From Micromonospora sp. CCTCC AA 2012012 (lineage in GTDB: Bacteria; Actinomycetota; Actinomycetes; Mycobacteriales; Micromonosporaceae), in assembly GCF_040499845.1 (NCBI RefSeq), contig NZ_CP159342.1, positions 3,534,001 to 3,598,000 of the forward strand: 64,000 nucleotides of DNA, read 5' to 3'. The notes below the pieces were generated by a model that did not search any database, had not been told where the DNA came from, and was given only the letters and a program-made list of their open reading frames with translations. This document shows, piece after piece, positions 23,928 to 32,533 of the stretch. Within the stretch, counting starts at the first letter, position 1; the number at the start of each line of letters is the position of its first letter. The position numbers and the translations under genes are program-made.

Positions 23928-26900
23928 CGCTCTCCCCCGATCCGCAGCTGAACGGCGGCCACCCGTCGCCGGATGCCGGTGGTGATGACGGCGCTGAACG
24001 CCAGCGCGGCCAGCAGCAGCCCGAGCGCGGTCGACCCGACCGGCGCCCAGGGCAGCAGGAAGACCGCGTCGGGCACCGGCCGGCCGGCGGCCGGGGTGAG
24101 GATCACCAGCGGCGCCATGGTGGCCGCGACGCCCGCCCCGACCAGCAGCCCCACCCCCACCCCGAGGCCGGCCAGGAACGCCTGTTCGGCGAGGAGCGCC
24201 CGGGCCAGCAGCCGGGCGTTGGCGCCGAGGGTGTGCAGCACCGCGAACTCGGTGAGCCGGTGCCGCGCGGTGGCCCAGACGTCCACCGCCAGCCCGACCA
24301 GGGCGAGCAGCACCGCGCCGAGGGCGGCGGCGAGCAGGCCGGTCCGGGCACCCAGCCAGTACGGGTCGCGGGCGGCCTCGGCGGCGACCTGACGCCGGTC
24401 GAGGACGGTCACCCCGGGCAGTCCGGCCACCGCCCCGGCCGCCTCGGTGTGCGTGCCGGCGTCGGTGCGCAGCCACCACTCGGGCACCGGCCGGATCGTG
24501 CCCTGCCGGCGCAGCAGCCAGTCGGTGGCGGCCCGCAGGTCCAGCAGCACCCCGCCCCCGGCGTCGGCGGTGGTGGGGACCGCCTCGATCTCACCGACCA
24601 CCTGCACGGGCAGGGAGACCCCGGAGAGGGCGAGGGTGACGGTGTCACCGGTGTGCACGTTCAGCGCGGCCCGGGCGGCCGGCGTGAGCAGGGCCGGCAC
24701 GGGGTGGTCGTCCCCGCCGGGCACCACGGCGAAGCGGGAGGACGGCTGGTACGCGTACTGCCCGCCCGCGATGAGGTCCACCTTGTACGAGGCGTCCACC
24801 ACGCCGCCGGTGACGTCGGCCGGCCCGATCGGCCCCTGCCCGGTGTCGGCGGTCCTCCACTCCCCGGTCAGCGCGAACGGCAGCGCGGCCCCGGTGGCGT
24901 CGGCCGCCCCGAGCCCGTCGATCCGCAGCCGGTAGCGGGTGCCGGCGGCGGGTCCCCCGTCGGCGTCGAAGCCGGCGAGGCGCAGCGGCGCACCCCCGGT
25001 GTCGGGCAGCGGCACGGCGAAGCGTACCGGCCGGCCGTCGCCCGGTCCGGCCGCCAGCGGCACCCGCCAGGCGGCACCGCCGTCGGCGCTGAGCAGCGCG
25101 GCGACTGCCACGTCCGGCGCTCCGGGCCCGTCGACGGGCGTCCGCAGGGTGCCGGTGAGCCGCCGCGCCCCGGCCGGCAGGAGGGTCCCGGCGGGTGCGG
25201 CCCGGTCCCGGACCAGCCGGTCGAGCAGCGCGGCGGTGGACGCGTCGCCGCTGGCGTCGTCGAGCCGGAGCAGGCCGGCGGCGCCGACCGCGTCGAGGCT
25301 GACGACGGTGGCCTGCTGGTCGTCCCGTCCGAGCCGGATGTCGTCCCGCCAGGCCGGCAGCACCTGGTCCACCCCGGGCACGCCGGCCAGCCGGGCGCCC
25401 CGGTCCGCCGGCGCGATGCCGTTGCGCTCCACCAACCGCAGGTCGGCGCCGACGCTGTGCCGGGCCTGGTCCCGTTGCGACCGTTCCCAGGAGGCGACCA
25501 GCGACCAGGCGAGGGTGCTGGCGCCGACGGCGAGGGCGAGCAGCAGCACCGGCCCCGCGTGCGGGCGGCGACCCGCCTGCCACATGCCGAACGTGGTGGC
25601 CGTCCAGGGTCGCCGGTCGACGAAGCGCTCCGCGAAGCGGGTCACCGGGGGGAGCAGGCGCAACGCGAGGACCGCCCCGGCCAGCACGCCGAGGGTGGGC
25701 GCGGCGGCCAGCAGCGGGTCGATGCCGAGCCGGCCGCCGGCCCCGGCCAGGGGCGACGAGTACTGCCGCAGCTGGGTCCAGGCGAGCACGGCGAGCGCGA
25801 CGAGGGCCAGGTCGACGGCGCCCCGCTGCACGGCGGCGCCCCGGGTGGGGCGGGACCGGGCGGCCATGTCGGCGACGTAGCTGCCGGCGCGGCGCAGCGC
25901 GGGCAGCACCATGGCGAGCAGGCAGCCGACGGCCGCGGCGACGGCGACCGCCCAGAGCGACCCCGCCCGGCCGTCGGCCAGTCGCAGGTCACTGCCGAAC
26001 CGGCGCAGCGCCTCCCCGGCCAGCGGTGGGGCCAGCAGCACGGCCGGTGCCACCACCAGCGTGGCCTCGCGTACGGCGAGCCCGGCGAGCTGACCGCGAG
26101 CGGCGCCCCGGGCCCGCAGCAGCGCGGTCTGGGCCCGCCGGTCCTCGGTGAGCAGGGCGGCGACCAGCACCAGCGCGTACCCGCCGAGGACCACGATCAG
26201 CAGCAGCGGGGTGAGCAGTGCGGAGCGGCCGACCAGGTCGGCGCGGCCGAGCCGGTCGATCAGCCGGTCCATGGCGGTGGCGCTCTGCGCGGAGGAGCCG
26301 AGACCGGTGGCCTCGGGGATCGCCGCGGCCACGGCGGCGACGGCCTGCTTGACCCGGACCAGCCGGCTCGGTTCGACCACCGCGAGGTCGGGCTGGACCA
26401 GCCAGGCGGCGGAGACCGCGCCGGGGAAGGTCCGCGTGAAGTCGGCCGGGTCCAGCGCGAACGGCCCGTACGACGAGGCGCTCCCGTCGCCGTCGCCCAC
26501 CCCGGGCGCCAGCCGCCAGTACGCCTCGGCCGGGTCGTGGGGGCGCCAGGTGCCGGCGACCACCACCGTCCCGGCCCGCTCGGCGGCCCGGTCGAAGAGC
26601 GGCACCCGGTCACCGGCGCGTACGCCCAACCGGCCGGCGATCTTCTCGGGGAGGGTCACCTGGGTCGGCGTGGCACCGGGGGTGGGCCACGTCCCGGCGG
26701 TGAGCTGGGCGTGCGCGGGCAGGTCGGTGAGGGTCGCGAGGTCGGCGAAGACCGGATCGTCGCCGGCCCGGGCCGCGCCGAGGTCGCCGGTCAGCTCGCG
26801 CCCGGTGCCGTGGCGCGCGGCGGCGACGGTGGTCGGTAGTCCGCCCAGCCCGGCGGCGAACTGGGCGCGGACCGCCCGGTCGCGGTCTGCGTACGCGGCG

Positions 26901-27103
26901 GCGTCGGCACCGCCGGACCCGCTGACCAGCAGGCTGCGTTCCTCGGCGGGTGCGGCGCCGAGCACCGCGCGTTGTCCGGCGGCGACCGCCCGCCGGTTGT
27001 AGTCGGCCAGTCCGGTGACCAGCGCGACCGCGACCAGTGCCGCGACCGCGGCGGCGAGCAGCAGCCCGCGCGCCTCGACAGCCCGTCTCCACACCAGCTT
27101 CAT
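23924..27103 (-). CDS. FtsX-like ABC transporter permease (1059 residues)
   Basis: The first gene of the four-gene ABC cluster. It starts MKLVWRRAVEARGLLLAAAV and has an N-terminal membrane helix and a long extracytoplasmic domain. Several helices follow, with the FtsX signature QTALLRARGAARGQLAGLAV, then a second ectodomain. The final membrane helices follow LTEFAVLHTLGANARLLARA. A GGGGAGG ribosome-binding site lies six bases before the ATG. It is similar in layout to the downstream permease, which suggests they form a heterodimer. The substrate is unknown. Confidence 0.9.
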   Translation of the reverse strand: MKLVWRRAVEARGLLLAAAVAALVAVALVTGLADYNRRAVAAGQRAVLGAAPAEERSLLVSGSGGADAAAYADRDRAVRAQFAAGLGGLPTTVAAARHGTGRELTGDLGAARAGDDPVFADLATLTDLPAHAQLTAGTWPTPGATPTQVTLPEKIAGRLGVRAGDRVPLFDRAAERAGTVVVAGTWRPHDPAEAYWRLAPGVGDGDGSASSYGPFALDPADFTRTFPGAVSAAWLVQPDLAVVEPSRLVRVKQAVAAVAAAIPEATGLGSSAQSATAMDRLIDRLGRADLVGRSALLTPLLLIVVLGGYALVLVAALLTEDRRAQTALLRARGAARGQLAGLAVREATLVVAPAVLLAPPLAGEALRRFGSDLRLADGRAGSLWAVAVAAAVGCLLAMVLPALRRAGSYVADMAARSRPTRGAAVQRGAVDLALVALAVLAWTQLRQYSSPLAGAGGRLGIDPLLAAAPTLGVLAGAVLALRLLPPVTRFAERFVDRRPWTATTFGMWQAGRRPHAGPVLLLALAVGASTLAWSLVASWERSQRDQARHSVGADLRLVERNGIAPADRGARLAGVPGVDQVLPAWRDDIRLGRDDQQATVVSLDAVGAAGLLRLDDASGDASTAALLDRLVRDRAAPAGTLLPAGARRLTGTLRTPVDGPGAPDVAVAALLSADGGAAWRVPLAAGPGDGRPVRFAVPLPDTGGAPLRLAGFDADGGPAAGTRYRLRIDGLGAADATGAALPFALTGEWRTADTGQGPIGPADVTGGVVDASYKVDLIAGGQYAYQPSSRFAVVPGGDDHPVPALLTPAARAALNVHTGDTVTLALSGVSLPVQVVGEIEAVPTTADAGGGVLLDLRAATDWLLRRQGTIRPVPEWWLRTDAGTHTEAAGAVAGLPGVTVLDRRQVAAEAARDPYWLGARTGLLAAALGAVLLALVGLAVDVWATARHRLTEFAVLHTLGANARLLARALLAEQAFLAGLGVGVGLLVGAGVAATMAPLVILTPAAGRPVPDAVFLLPWAPVGSTALGLLLAALAFSAVITTGIRRRVAAVQLRIGGER

Positions 27104-27221
27104 CCGGCGCCTCCCCTGGCCCCCGTCGGACCGTCGACCGGAAGACCCGGCGGGGGGTCGGAAAGGTTCGCGCCCGTTACTTGATCGTTACCCTGGGGTG
27201 GGGTGGTGTCGGCCTGTTTCC

Positions 27222-27518
27222 ATGGCGCCCATGGTGATCACGCTCCTCCTCGTCGCCCTCCTCCTGCTGCTGATCGCGCAGCTCGCCGACGGGCGGCGTC
27301 GTCCGCCCGTCGAGTACCGGTTGGAGGAGGTGGAGCGGCGGCTGCGGCTGGTGATGGACCACCTGGGCGTGGTGGATCCCGGCCCGGAGCTGCCGGAGGT
27401 GTGGGCGCACCTGGGCCGGGGCGACAGGATCAAGGCGATCGCGGCCTACCGGCGGGCGACCGGGGCGGACCTGCGGACGGCGAAGGCGGCGGTGGAGGCG
27501 CTGGCGGTCCGGCGCTGA
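27222..27518 (+). CDS. Membrane-anchored protein with ribosomal L7/L12 C-terminal-like domain
   Basis: A 98-residue protein (ATG 27231 is an alternative start three codons in). The N-terminus is a single hydrophobic helix (VITLLLVALLLLLIAQLA). A short coiled-coil-like EYRLEEVERRLRLVMDHL follows, then a segment GDRIKAIAAYRRATGADLRTAKAAVEAL. That last part closely follows the pattern of the L7/L12 C-terminal domain (KI.xIK.yRe.TG..L.eAK..VE), which in the ribosome recruits translation factors. Here it sits on a membrane anchor, so the role is unlikely to be ribosomal; the name 'L12-like' describes the fold only. Confidence 0.75.
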   Translation: MAPMVITLLLVALLLLLIAQLADGRRRPPVEYRLEEVERRLRLVMDHLGVVDPGPELPEVWAHLGRGDRIKAIAAYRRATGADLRTAKAAVEALAVRR

Positions 27519-27522
27519 GCGG

Positions 27523-28548
27523 TCAGTCGCGGGGCCGGTCGCGGTCCTTGGAGGGCTGCACCCGCTTGGGCTCGCCGGGCATCTTCGGGTGGTCCGGCGG
27601 ATAGGGCAGGTCGCCCTGCCCGGCGGCGGCGTCCCGCTCGGCCCACTCCAGCAGCGGGGTGATGTCCCACGGGGTGTCGTCGATGCCGGCGTGCGGGTCG
27701 CCCCGCTCGGCCAGTCGGGCCGGCACGCTGCCCAGGTGGAAGTCGTCCGGGTCGACGTCGGGCAGCTCGGCCCAGTCGACCGGGGTGGAGACGGTGGCCC
27801 GCGCGTTGGCCCGCAGCGACCAGGCGCAGGCGATCGTCCGGTCCCGGGCCATCTGGTTGTAGTCGACGAAGACCCGGCGGCCCCGCTCCTCCTTCCACCA
27901 GGCGGTGGTGACCAGCTCGGGGCGGCGGCGTTCCAGCTCCCGGGCCAGCGCGATGGTGGCCCGGCGCACCTCGACGAACGTCCACCGGGGGTGGATCCGC
28001 AGATAGACGTGCACGCCCCGGCCGCCGGAGGTCTTCGGCCAGCCGGTCGCGCCCAGCTCGTCCAGCAGCCCGCGCAGCTCACCGGCGGCGGTGGCCGCGT
28101 CGGCGAAGTCGGTGCCGGGCTGCGGGTCCAGGTCGATCCGCAGCTCGTCGGGGCGGTCGACGTCGGCGGCGCGGACGGGCCACGGGTGGAACACGACCGT
28201 GCCCATCTGGGCGGCCCACGCGACGTGCGCCAGGTCGACCGGGCAGAGCTCGGCCGCCTTCCGGCCGCTGGGGAACGCGATCTCGGCGGTCGCCACCCAC
28301 GGGGGTACGCCCCGGGCGGGCACCCGCTTCTGGAAGAACATCTCCCCGCCGATGCCCTCGGGGAAGCGTTGCAGGGTGGTGGGGCGGTCCTTCAGGGCCC
28401 GCATGATCCCCTCGCCGACCGCCAGGTAGTAGCCGAAGACATCGGCCTTGGTGAACCCGCGCTCGGGGAAGATCACCCGATCCGGGCTGCTCAGCCGGAC
28501 GGTGTGACCGGCGATCTCGAACTCCTCGGCCGTGGCCCTGGCACCCAT
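27523..28548 (-). CDS. LigD-type DNA polymerase domain protein (archaeo-eukaryotic primase fold)
   Basis: A 341-residue stand-alone polymerase domain of the LigD family, which fills and extends ends during bacterial non-homologous end joining. Motifs are SSPDRVIFPERGFTKADVF, FFQKRVPARGVPPWV, the catalytic pair in ELRIDLDPQPG (Asp 139, Asp 141), TSGGRGVHVYLRI and VFVDYNQMARDRTIACAWSL. No ligase or nuclease module is fused. The acidic/basic tail PSKDRDRPRD ends the protein. A LigC-type ligase is encoded about 12 kb away; no Ku gene is in the window. Confidence 0.93.
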   Translation of the reverse strand: MGARATAEEFEIAGHTVRLSSPDRVIFPERGFTKADVFGYYLAVGEGIMRALKDRPTTLQRFPEGIGGEMFFQKRVPARGVPPWVATAEIAFPSGRKAAELCPVDLAHVAWAAQMGTVVFHPWPVRAADVDRPDELRIDLDPQPGTDFADAATAAGELRGLLDELGATGWPKTSGGRGVHVYLRIHPRWTFVEVRRATIALARELERRRPELVTTAWWKEERGRRVFVDYNQMARDRTIACAWSLRANARATVSTPVDWAELPDVDPDDFHLGSVPARLAERGDPHAGIDDTPWDITPLLEWAERDAAAGQGDLPYPPDHPKMPGEPKRVQPSKDRDRPRD

Positions 28549-28595
28549 GGCGCGACCCTATGCGACGGCACCGACAGTCGACGTACCGTTGACCG

Positions 28596-29006
28596 GTGAG
28601 TCTTTCCGAGAGTGAGCTGCCCCGTACCGAGGACGAGTGGCGGGTCCGGTTGAGCCCCGAGGAGTTCCGGGTGCTCCGCGAGGCCGGCACCGAGCGCCCG
28701 TGGACCGGCGAGTACGTCGACACCAAGACCCCCGGCGTCTACCACTGCCGGGCCTGCGGCCTGGAGCTGTTCCGCAGTGACGCCAAGTTCGACTCGCACT
28801 GCGGCTGGCCGAGCTTCGACGACGCCATCCCGGGTGCGGTGAAGGAGATCCCGGACAACACCCTCGGCATGCGCCGTACGGAGATCCGCTGCGCCCGGTG
28901 CGACAGCCACCTGGGTCACGTCTTCGAGGGTGAGGGTTTCACCCCGAAGGACACCCGGCACTGCGTGAACTCGGTGTCGATCCGGCTGGAGCCGGAGCAG
29001 GGCTGA
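28596..29006 (+). CDS. msrB: Peptide-methionine (R)-S-oxide reductase MsrB
   Basis: A 136-residue enzyme that reduces methionine-R-sulfoxide in proteins. Zinc cysteines are CRAC (51, 54) and CARC (99, 102). CGWPSF gives a further cysteine at 69, and the catalytic cysteine is RHCVNSVSI (Cys 123). This is a cysteine, not selenocysteine, form. The whole family length is present. The GTG start is divergent from the LigD-type polymerase gene, with about 47 bases between the two starts. Confidence 0.97.
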   Translation: MSLSESELPRTEDEWRVRLSPEEFRVLREAGTERPWTGEYVDTKTPGVYHCRACGLELFRSDAKFDSHCGWPSFDDAIPGAVKEIPDNTLGMRRTEIRCARCDSHLGHVFEGEGFTPKDTRHCVNSVSIRLEPEQG

Positions 29007-29016
29007 CCGGGCGGAC

Positions 29017-29046
29017 CCCGGCGTCACCGGTGGTGGTGGCGCCGGG
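29017..29046. terminator. Hairpin between convergent msrB and CBM48 genes
   Basis: A 7-bp outer stem (29017-29023 with 29040-29046) encloses a smaller CACC/GGTG stem. It sits in the 43-base convergent gap and probably terminates both genes. Confidence 0.4.
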
Positions 29047-29049
29047 CGG

Positions 29050-29325
29050 TCAGAGCCGCAGCCGGCTGCCCTGCTCGTCCACGGCGTCGGCGGATTCGTC
29101 GTCGAGCCAGACGCCGCCGCTGGCGAGGTAGCGGAAGCGGTACTCGCCGGGGCCGAGGCGGACGGTGACCGTCCGGGTGCCGTCGCGCCGGGACACCAGC
29201 TCGTGCCGGCCGGGCTCCCAGTCGTTGAAGCAGCCGACCACGCTGACCGGGCCGGGCGGGGTGTCCCGGGGCAGGCAGAAGGTGACGCGGGTCTGGTTGC
29301 CGAAGAGTCGGTTGCGCTTGATCAC
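29050..29325 (-). CDS. CBM48 / isoamylase-early-set domain protein (AMPK glycogen-binding-like)
   Basis: A 91-residue single-domain protein. It has the carbohydrate-binding-module 48 pattern: RVTFCLPRDTPPGPVSVVGC, FNDWEPGRHEL, VTVRLGPGEYRFRYL and VWLDDESADAVD. Such free-standing domains are common in actinobacteria and may bind glycogen or assist branching enzymes. The frame is open to a GTG at 29352, but I prefer GTG 29325 because GGAGG lies exactly five bases upstream and the family start IKRNRLFGNQ follows. Confidence 0.85.
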   Translation of the reverse strand: MIKRNRLFGNQTRVTFCLPRDTPPGPVSVVGCFNDWEPGRHELVSRRDGTRTVTVRLGPGEYRFRYLASGGVWLDDESADAVDEQGSRLRL

Positions 29326-29480
29326 GGGATCCTCCAGGGTCGAGGCGGTCACCTGGCCTAACGCGCGACACGCCGGGGGCGACTCGCCGTCGAGCCGGAT
29401 CAGGTTCGCCGGTTTCGGTTGCCCCGGTGTGTCCGTTCCCCGACGCTGGGATGACGGGTCCGTTTTCGGGGGGTTTCAGC

Positions 29481-29741
29481 ATGGCTACCTGCGAGGTCTG
29501 CGGCAACGACTACTGGATGGCCTTCGAGGTGCGCACGGTCAGCGGTGACGTGCACACCTTCGACTGCTTCGAGTGCGCCATCCACCGGATGGCACCGATC
29601 TGCGAGCACTGCGAGACCAAGATCGTCGGGCACGGGGTGGAGGTCTCCGGCCGCTTCTTCTGCTGCGCGCACTGCGCCCGGGCCACCGAGGGCGACCAGG
29701 GCGCCGAGATCCGCGACGCCGTCGGCGCCCGCCCCGCCTGA
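29481..29741 (+). CDS. Small Cys-rich zinc-ribbon / prokaryotic metallothionein-like protein
   Basis: An 86-residue protein with ten cysteines in paired clusters: CEVC, DCFEC, CEHC and CCAHC, plus histidines in AIHRM and GHGVEV. The pattern matches the actinobacterial metallothionein-like or zinc-ribbon proteins, expected to bind Zn or a similar metal. I chose ATG 29481 because MATCEVCGNDY begins the conserved region and a CGGGGGG stretch precedes it; an upstream in-frame ATG at 29427 gives an unconvincing extension. The precise role is unknown. Confidence 0.8.
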   Translation: MATCEVCGNDYWMAFEVRTVSGDVHTFDCFECAIHRMAPICEHCETKIVGHGVEVSGRFFCCAHCARATEGDQGAEIRDAVGARPA

Positions 29742-29771
29742 GGCGTACGGCGGGCGGCATAGCATCGCGGG

Positions 29772-30215
29772 ATGCTGCCGTTGATCGAGGTGCACGTCGC
29801 GCGGTTCGCCGAGCTGGACGTGCGGACCTTCCACGACCTGCTCCGGTTGCGGATCGACGTGTTCGTCGTGGAGCAGGCGTGCCCGTACCCGGAACTCGAC
29901 GGGCGGGACGTCGAGCCGGGCACCCGGCACCTCTGGCTGACCCGGGACGGCGACGTCGTGGCGTACCTGCGAATCCTGGCCGACCCGGACGGCGTGGCGC
30001 GGATCGGCCGGGTCGTGGTGGCCGCGGCGGCCCGCGGCGCGGGCCTGGCCGGCCGGCTGATGGCCGAGGCCCTCGCCCTGGTCGGGGCCGGGCCCTGCGT
30101 GCTGGAGGCGCAGACGCACCTGGTCGGCTTCTACGCCGGGCACGGCTTCACCGTCAGCGGCGCCGACTATGTCGAGGACGGCATCCCGCACACCCCGATG
30201 CGCCGCGCCGGCTGA
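29772..30215 (+). CDS. ElaA-like GNAT-family acyltransferase
   Basis: A 147-residue GNAT of the ElaA group (COG2153). It has LLRLRIDVFVVEQACPYPEL, DVEPGTRHLWL, RIGRVVVAAAARGAGLAGRL (acetyl-CoA loop, with a GAGLAG variant) and the FYAGHGFTVSGADYVEDGIPHTPM end, which is diagnostic for the group. The substrate is unknown. It begins 30 bases after the metallothionein-like gene and is probably co-transcribed. Confidence 0.9.
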   Translation: MLPLIEVHVARFAELDVRTFHDLLRLRIDVFVVEQACPYPELDGRDVEPGTRHLWLTRDGDVVAYLRILADPDGVARIGRVVVAAAARGAGLAGRLMAEALALVGAGPCVLEAQTHLVGFYAGHGFTVSGADYVEDGIPHTPMRRAG

Positions 30216-30313
30216 CCGGTGGCTTCCTCGCCTCCGGCACCGGCCCCGCCCCGACCCCCACCTGCACCGCCACGCGCTGACCGCTCCCGGAGTCCGAGAT
30301 CACCCTCGAACAC

Positions 30314-30354
30314 GGAAGTAGTGGCCTCCCCGGCTTCGGGAGGCCACTACTTCC
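30314..30354. repeat. Perfect 17-bp hairpin in the convergent gap
   Basis: Arms 30314-30330 and 30338-30354 are perfect reverse complements around a 7-base loop (CGGCTTC). It lies between the convergent elaA-like and hemQ genes and has no U-tract. It may be a bidirectional terminator. Its mixed AT/GC arms (GGAAGTAGTGG) differ from the pure-GC terminators elsewhere in the window, so it may instead be one copy of an extragenic palindrome. Confidence 0.65.
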
Positions 30355-30412
30355 ACGATCGAGCACGATCCTGCGCGGGACGGCCCGGCCCGGACCGATC
30401 CGGCGCGGCGGG

Positions 30413-31114
30413 TCAGACCAGGCAGGTGACGATGTCGGCAACCGAGCGGCGGCGGCCCGTGTAGAACGGGATCTCCTCGCGGACGTGCCGGCGGGCGCCG
30501 GAGGCGCGCAGGTCGCGCATCAGGTCGACGATCCGGTGCAGCTCGTCGGCCTCGAAGGCGAGCATCCACTCGTAGTCGCCGAGGGCGAACGAGGCGACCG
30601 TGTTGGCCCGCACGTCCGGGTAGCCACGGGCCAGCCGGCCGTGCTCGGCGAGCAGTTCCCGCCGCTCGGCGTCCGGCAGCAGATACCACTCGTACGAGCG
30701 GACGAACGGGTAGACGCAGAGGTAGGGGCGGGCCTCCTCGCCGGCCAGGAACGCCGGGATGTGGCTCTTGTTGAACTCGGCCGGCCGGTGCAGCGCCATC
30801 TGCGACCAGACCGGGGTGAGCGCCCGCCCCAGCGTGGTCCGCCGGAACCGCAGGTACGCGTCCTGCAGGGCGTCGCTGGAGGACGAGTGCCACCAGATCA
30901 TCAGATCGGCGTCGGCGCGCAGCCCCGCCACGTCGTACGTGCCGCGGATCGTGACGTCCTTGCCGGCCAGCTCCTCGAAGAGGGACTCCACCTCGTCGAT
31001 GACGTTCTCGCGCAGCGACGGCAGCGGGCTGGTCGCCCGGTACACCGACCACATGGTGTAGCGGACGGTGGCGTTCAGCTCCTTGAGCCGGGCCGCGTTG
31101 GTCTGCTCGGTCAT
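30413..31114 (-). CDS. hemQ: HemQ, H2O2-dependent haem synthase (coproheme decarboxylase)
   Basis: A 233-residue member of the chlorite-dismutase-fold family that decarboxylates iron-coproporphyrin III to haem b. Conserved segments are [43 protein letters not shown] (haem-side His region), [20 protein letters not shown] and [20 protein letters not shown], followed by [14 protein letters not shown]. Length and motifs match actinobacterial HemQ rather than true chlorite dismutases. The ATG at 31114 overlaps the hemY stop by four bases. The frame is open further upstream, but that part is antisense to hemY coding. Confidence 0.96.
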   Translation of the reverse strand: MTEQTNAARLKELNATVRYTMWSVYRATSPLPSLRENVIDEVESLFEELAGKDVTIRGTYDVAGLRADADLMIWWHSSSSDALQDAYLRFRRTTLGRALTPVWSQMALHRPAEFNKSHIPAFLAGEEARPYLCVYPFVRSYEWYLLPDAERRELLAEHGRLARGYPDVRANTVASFALGDYEWMLAFEADELHRIVDLMRDLRASGARRHVREEIPFYTGRRRSVADIVTCLV

Positions 31115-32523
31115 GATCCCGATCCTCCCAGTGCCGTGATGATCTCCTCGGCCGCCGTCTCGCCGGAGCGGACGCAGACCGGGATGCCGACGCCGTCGTA
31201 GCCCGCGCCGGCCAGGGCCAGCGTCGGGTGGGCGGCCCGCAGCGTCGTCCGGGCCGCCGCCACCCGGTCGAGGTGACCGGGGGTGTACTGCGGCAACGCC
31301 CCACCCCAGCGTTGCACGTGCCGGGCGACCGGAGTGGGCAGCGGGGTGCCGAGCACCTTCGACAGCTCCCGGTGCACGGTGGCCACCAGGTCGTCGTCGG
31401 TGAGCTGGAGCGACGTCTCGTCGCCGTACCGGCCGACGGAGGCCCGGACCAGCGCGATCCCGTCCGGGCGGCGCAGGTGCCCCCACTTGGTGGTGAAGAA
31501 GGTGGACGCCTTGATCAGCAGCCCCTCGGTGGCCGGCACCAGGAACCCGGAGAGTTCCGGCAGCTCCGGCTCGGGCAGGGCCAGGGTGACCAACGCCACG
31601 CTGGCGTAGTCGAGGCCGCCGACGGCCGCCGCCACCTCGGGGGCCGGGCCGGCGAGCAGCCGGGCGGCCGGGCGGGCCGGCACGGTCAGCAGCACCGCGT
31701 CCACGTCGACCAGCTCGGGGTCCCGGGTGGGGCCCACGGTGAGCCGCCAGCCGGTGGCCGTCGGGTGCAGCTCGCGCACCGCCGCGTCGGTGCGGACGGT
31801 CGCGCCGCCGGCCCGCGCCGCCGCCGCGACCAGGGTGCCCAGCCCGCCGGCCAGGGTGCCGAAGACCGGGGCGCCGGGGGCGCGCGGCGCGGCGGCCTGC
31901 GCCGCCCGGACCGCGCCGACCAGGGTGTGCTCCACCCGGGCCGCCCGGGCCAGCGCCGGCATCGTGGTCACCAGCGACAGGTCGTCGGCCCGGCCGGCGT
32001 AGACCCCGCCGAGCATCGGGTCGACCAGCCGGTCCACCACCTGGTCGCCGAACCGGTCCCGGACCAGCGCGCCGACGGCCACGTCCTCGTCCGCGCCGAG
32101 CAGCGGCCGGCCGCCGTCGCGGTCGGCGTCCGCGGCCGGCGTCGCCACCGTCGCCACCCGGTCCAGATCCCCCGGTACGCCGACCAGCGTGCCGCCCGGG
32201 ATCGGGCGCAGCCCCCCGTCGACGGCGAGGGCGGCCTGCCCGACGGTGGGGTGCACGATCGCGTCGGCCAGGCCGAGCCGGCGGACCAGGGTCACCGCGG
32301 CGGAGTCCGCGCCGGTGGCGGAGTCCCGCATCAGGAACGACTCGGCCCCGAACTCGACCGGCTGGCCGGCGATCTCACCGGTGCGCAGCTTGCCGCCGAG
32401 CGCGCCGGACTGCTCGTACACGGTGATCTCGGTGCCGGCCGGTGCGCGGTCGCGCAACCGGACGGCGGCGGCCAGCCCGGTGATCCCGCCACCGACGATC
32501 GCCACCCGCCACGGTTGCCGCAT
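31111..32523 (-). CDS. hemY: Coproporphyrinogen III / protoporphyrinogen oxidase HemY (CgoX)
   Basis: A 470-residue FAD enzyme with dinucleotide-binding loop [17 protein letters not shown] at the N-terminus, [14 protein letters not shown], and the C-terminal [20 protein letters not shown] that closes the FAD site. It oxidises coproporphyrinogen III (or protoporphyrinogen IX) in the actinobacterial coproporphyrin-dependent haem route, in keeping with its neighbours hemE and hemQ. There is a four-base overlap with hemQ and a 10-base gap to hemE, so the three probably form one transcript. Confidence 0.95.
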   Translation of the reverse strand: MRQPWRVAIVGGGITGLAAAVRLRDRAPAGTEITVYEQSGALGGKLRTGEIAGQPVEFGAESFLMRDSATGADSAAVTLVRRLGLADAIVHPTVGQAALAVDGGLRPIPGGTLVGVPGDLDRVATVATPAADADRDGGRPLLGADEDVAVGALVRDRFGDQVVDRLVDPMLGGVYAGRADDLSLVTTMPALARAARVEHTLVGAVRAAQAAAPRAPGAPVFGTLAGGLGTLVAAAARAGGATVRTDAAVRELHPTATGWRLTVGPTRDPELVDVDAVLLTVPARPAARLLAGPAPEVAAAVGGLDYASVALVTLALPEPELPELSGFLVPATEGLLIKASTFFTTKWGHLRRPDGIALVRASVGRYGDETSLQLTDDDLVATVHRELSKVLGTPLPTPVARHVQRWGGALPQYTPGHLDRVAAARTTLRAAHPTLALAGAGYDGVGIPVCVRSGETAAEEIITALGGSGS

Positions 32524-32533
32524 GGTCGCCTCC

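Noticed and set aside
27222..27518. A real ribosomal protein L7/L12 gene
   Set aside because: The protein has a membrane helix instead of the L12 dimerisation domain and no ribosomal protein genes are nearby.
30413..31114. Chlorite dismutase
   Set aside because: The fold is shared, but the coupling to hemY and hemE and the actinobacterial HemQ motifs make coproheme decarboxylase the better call.
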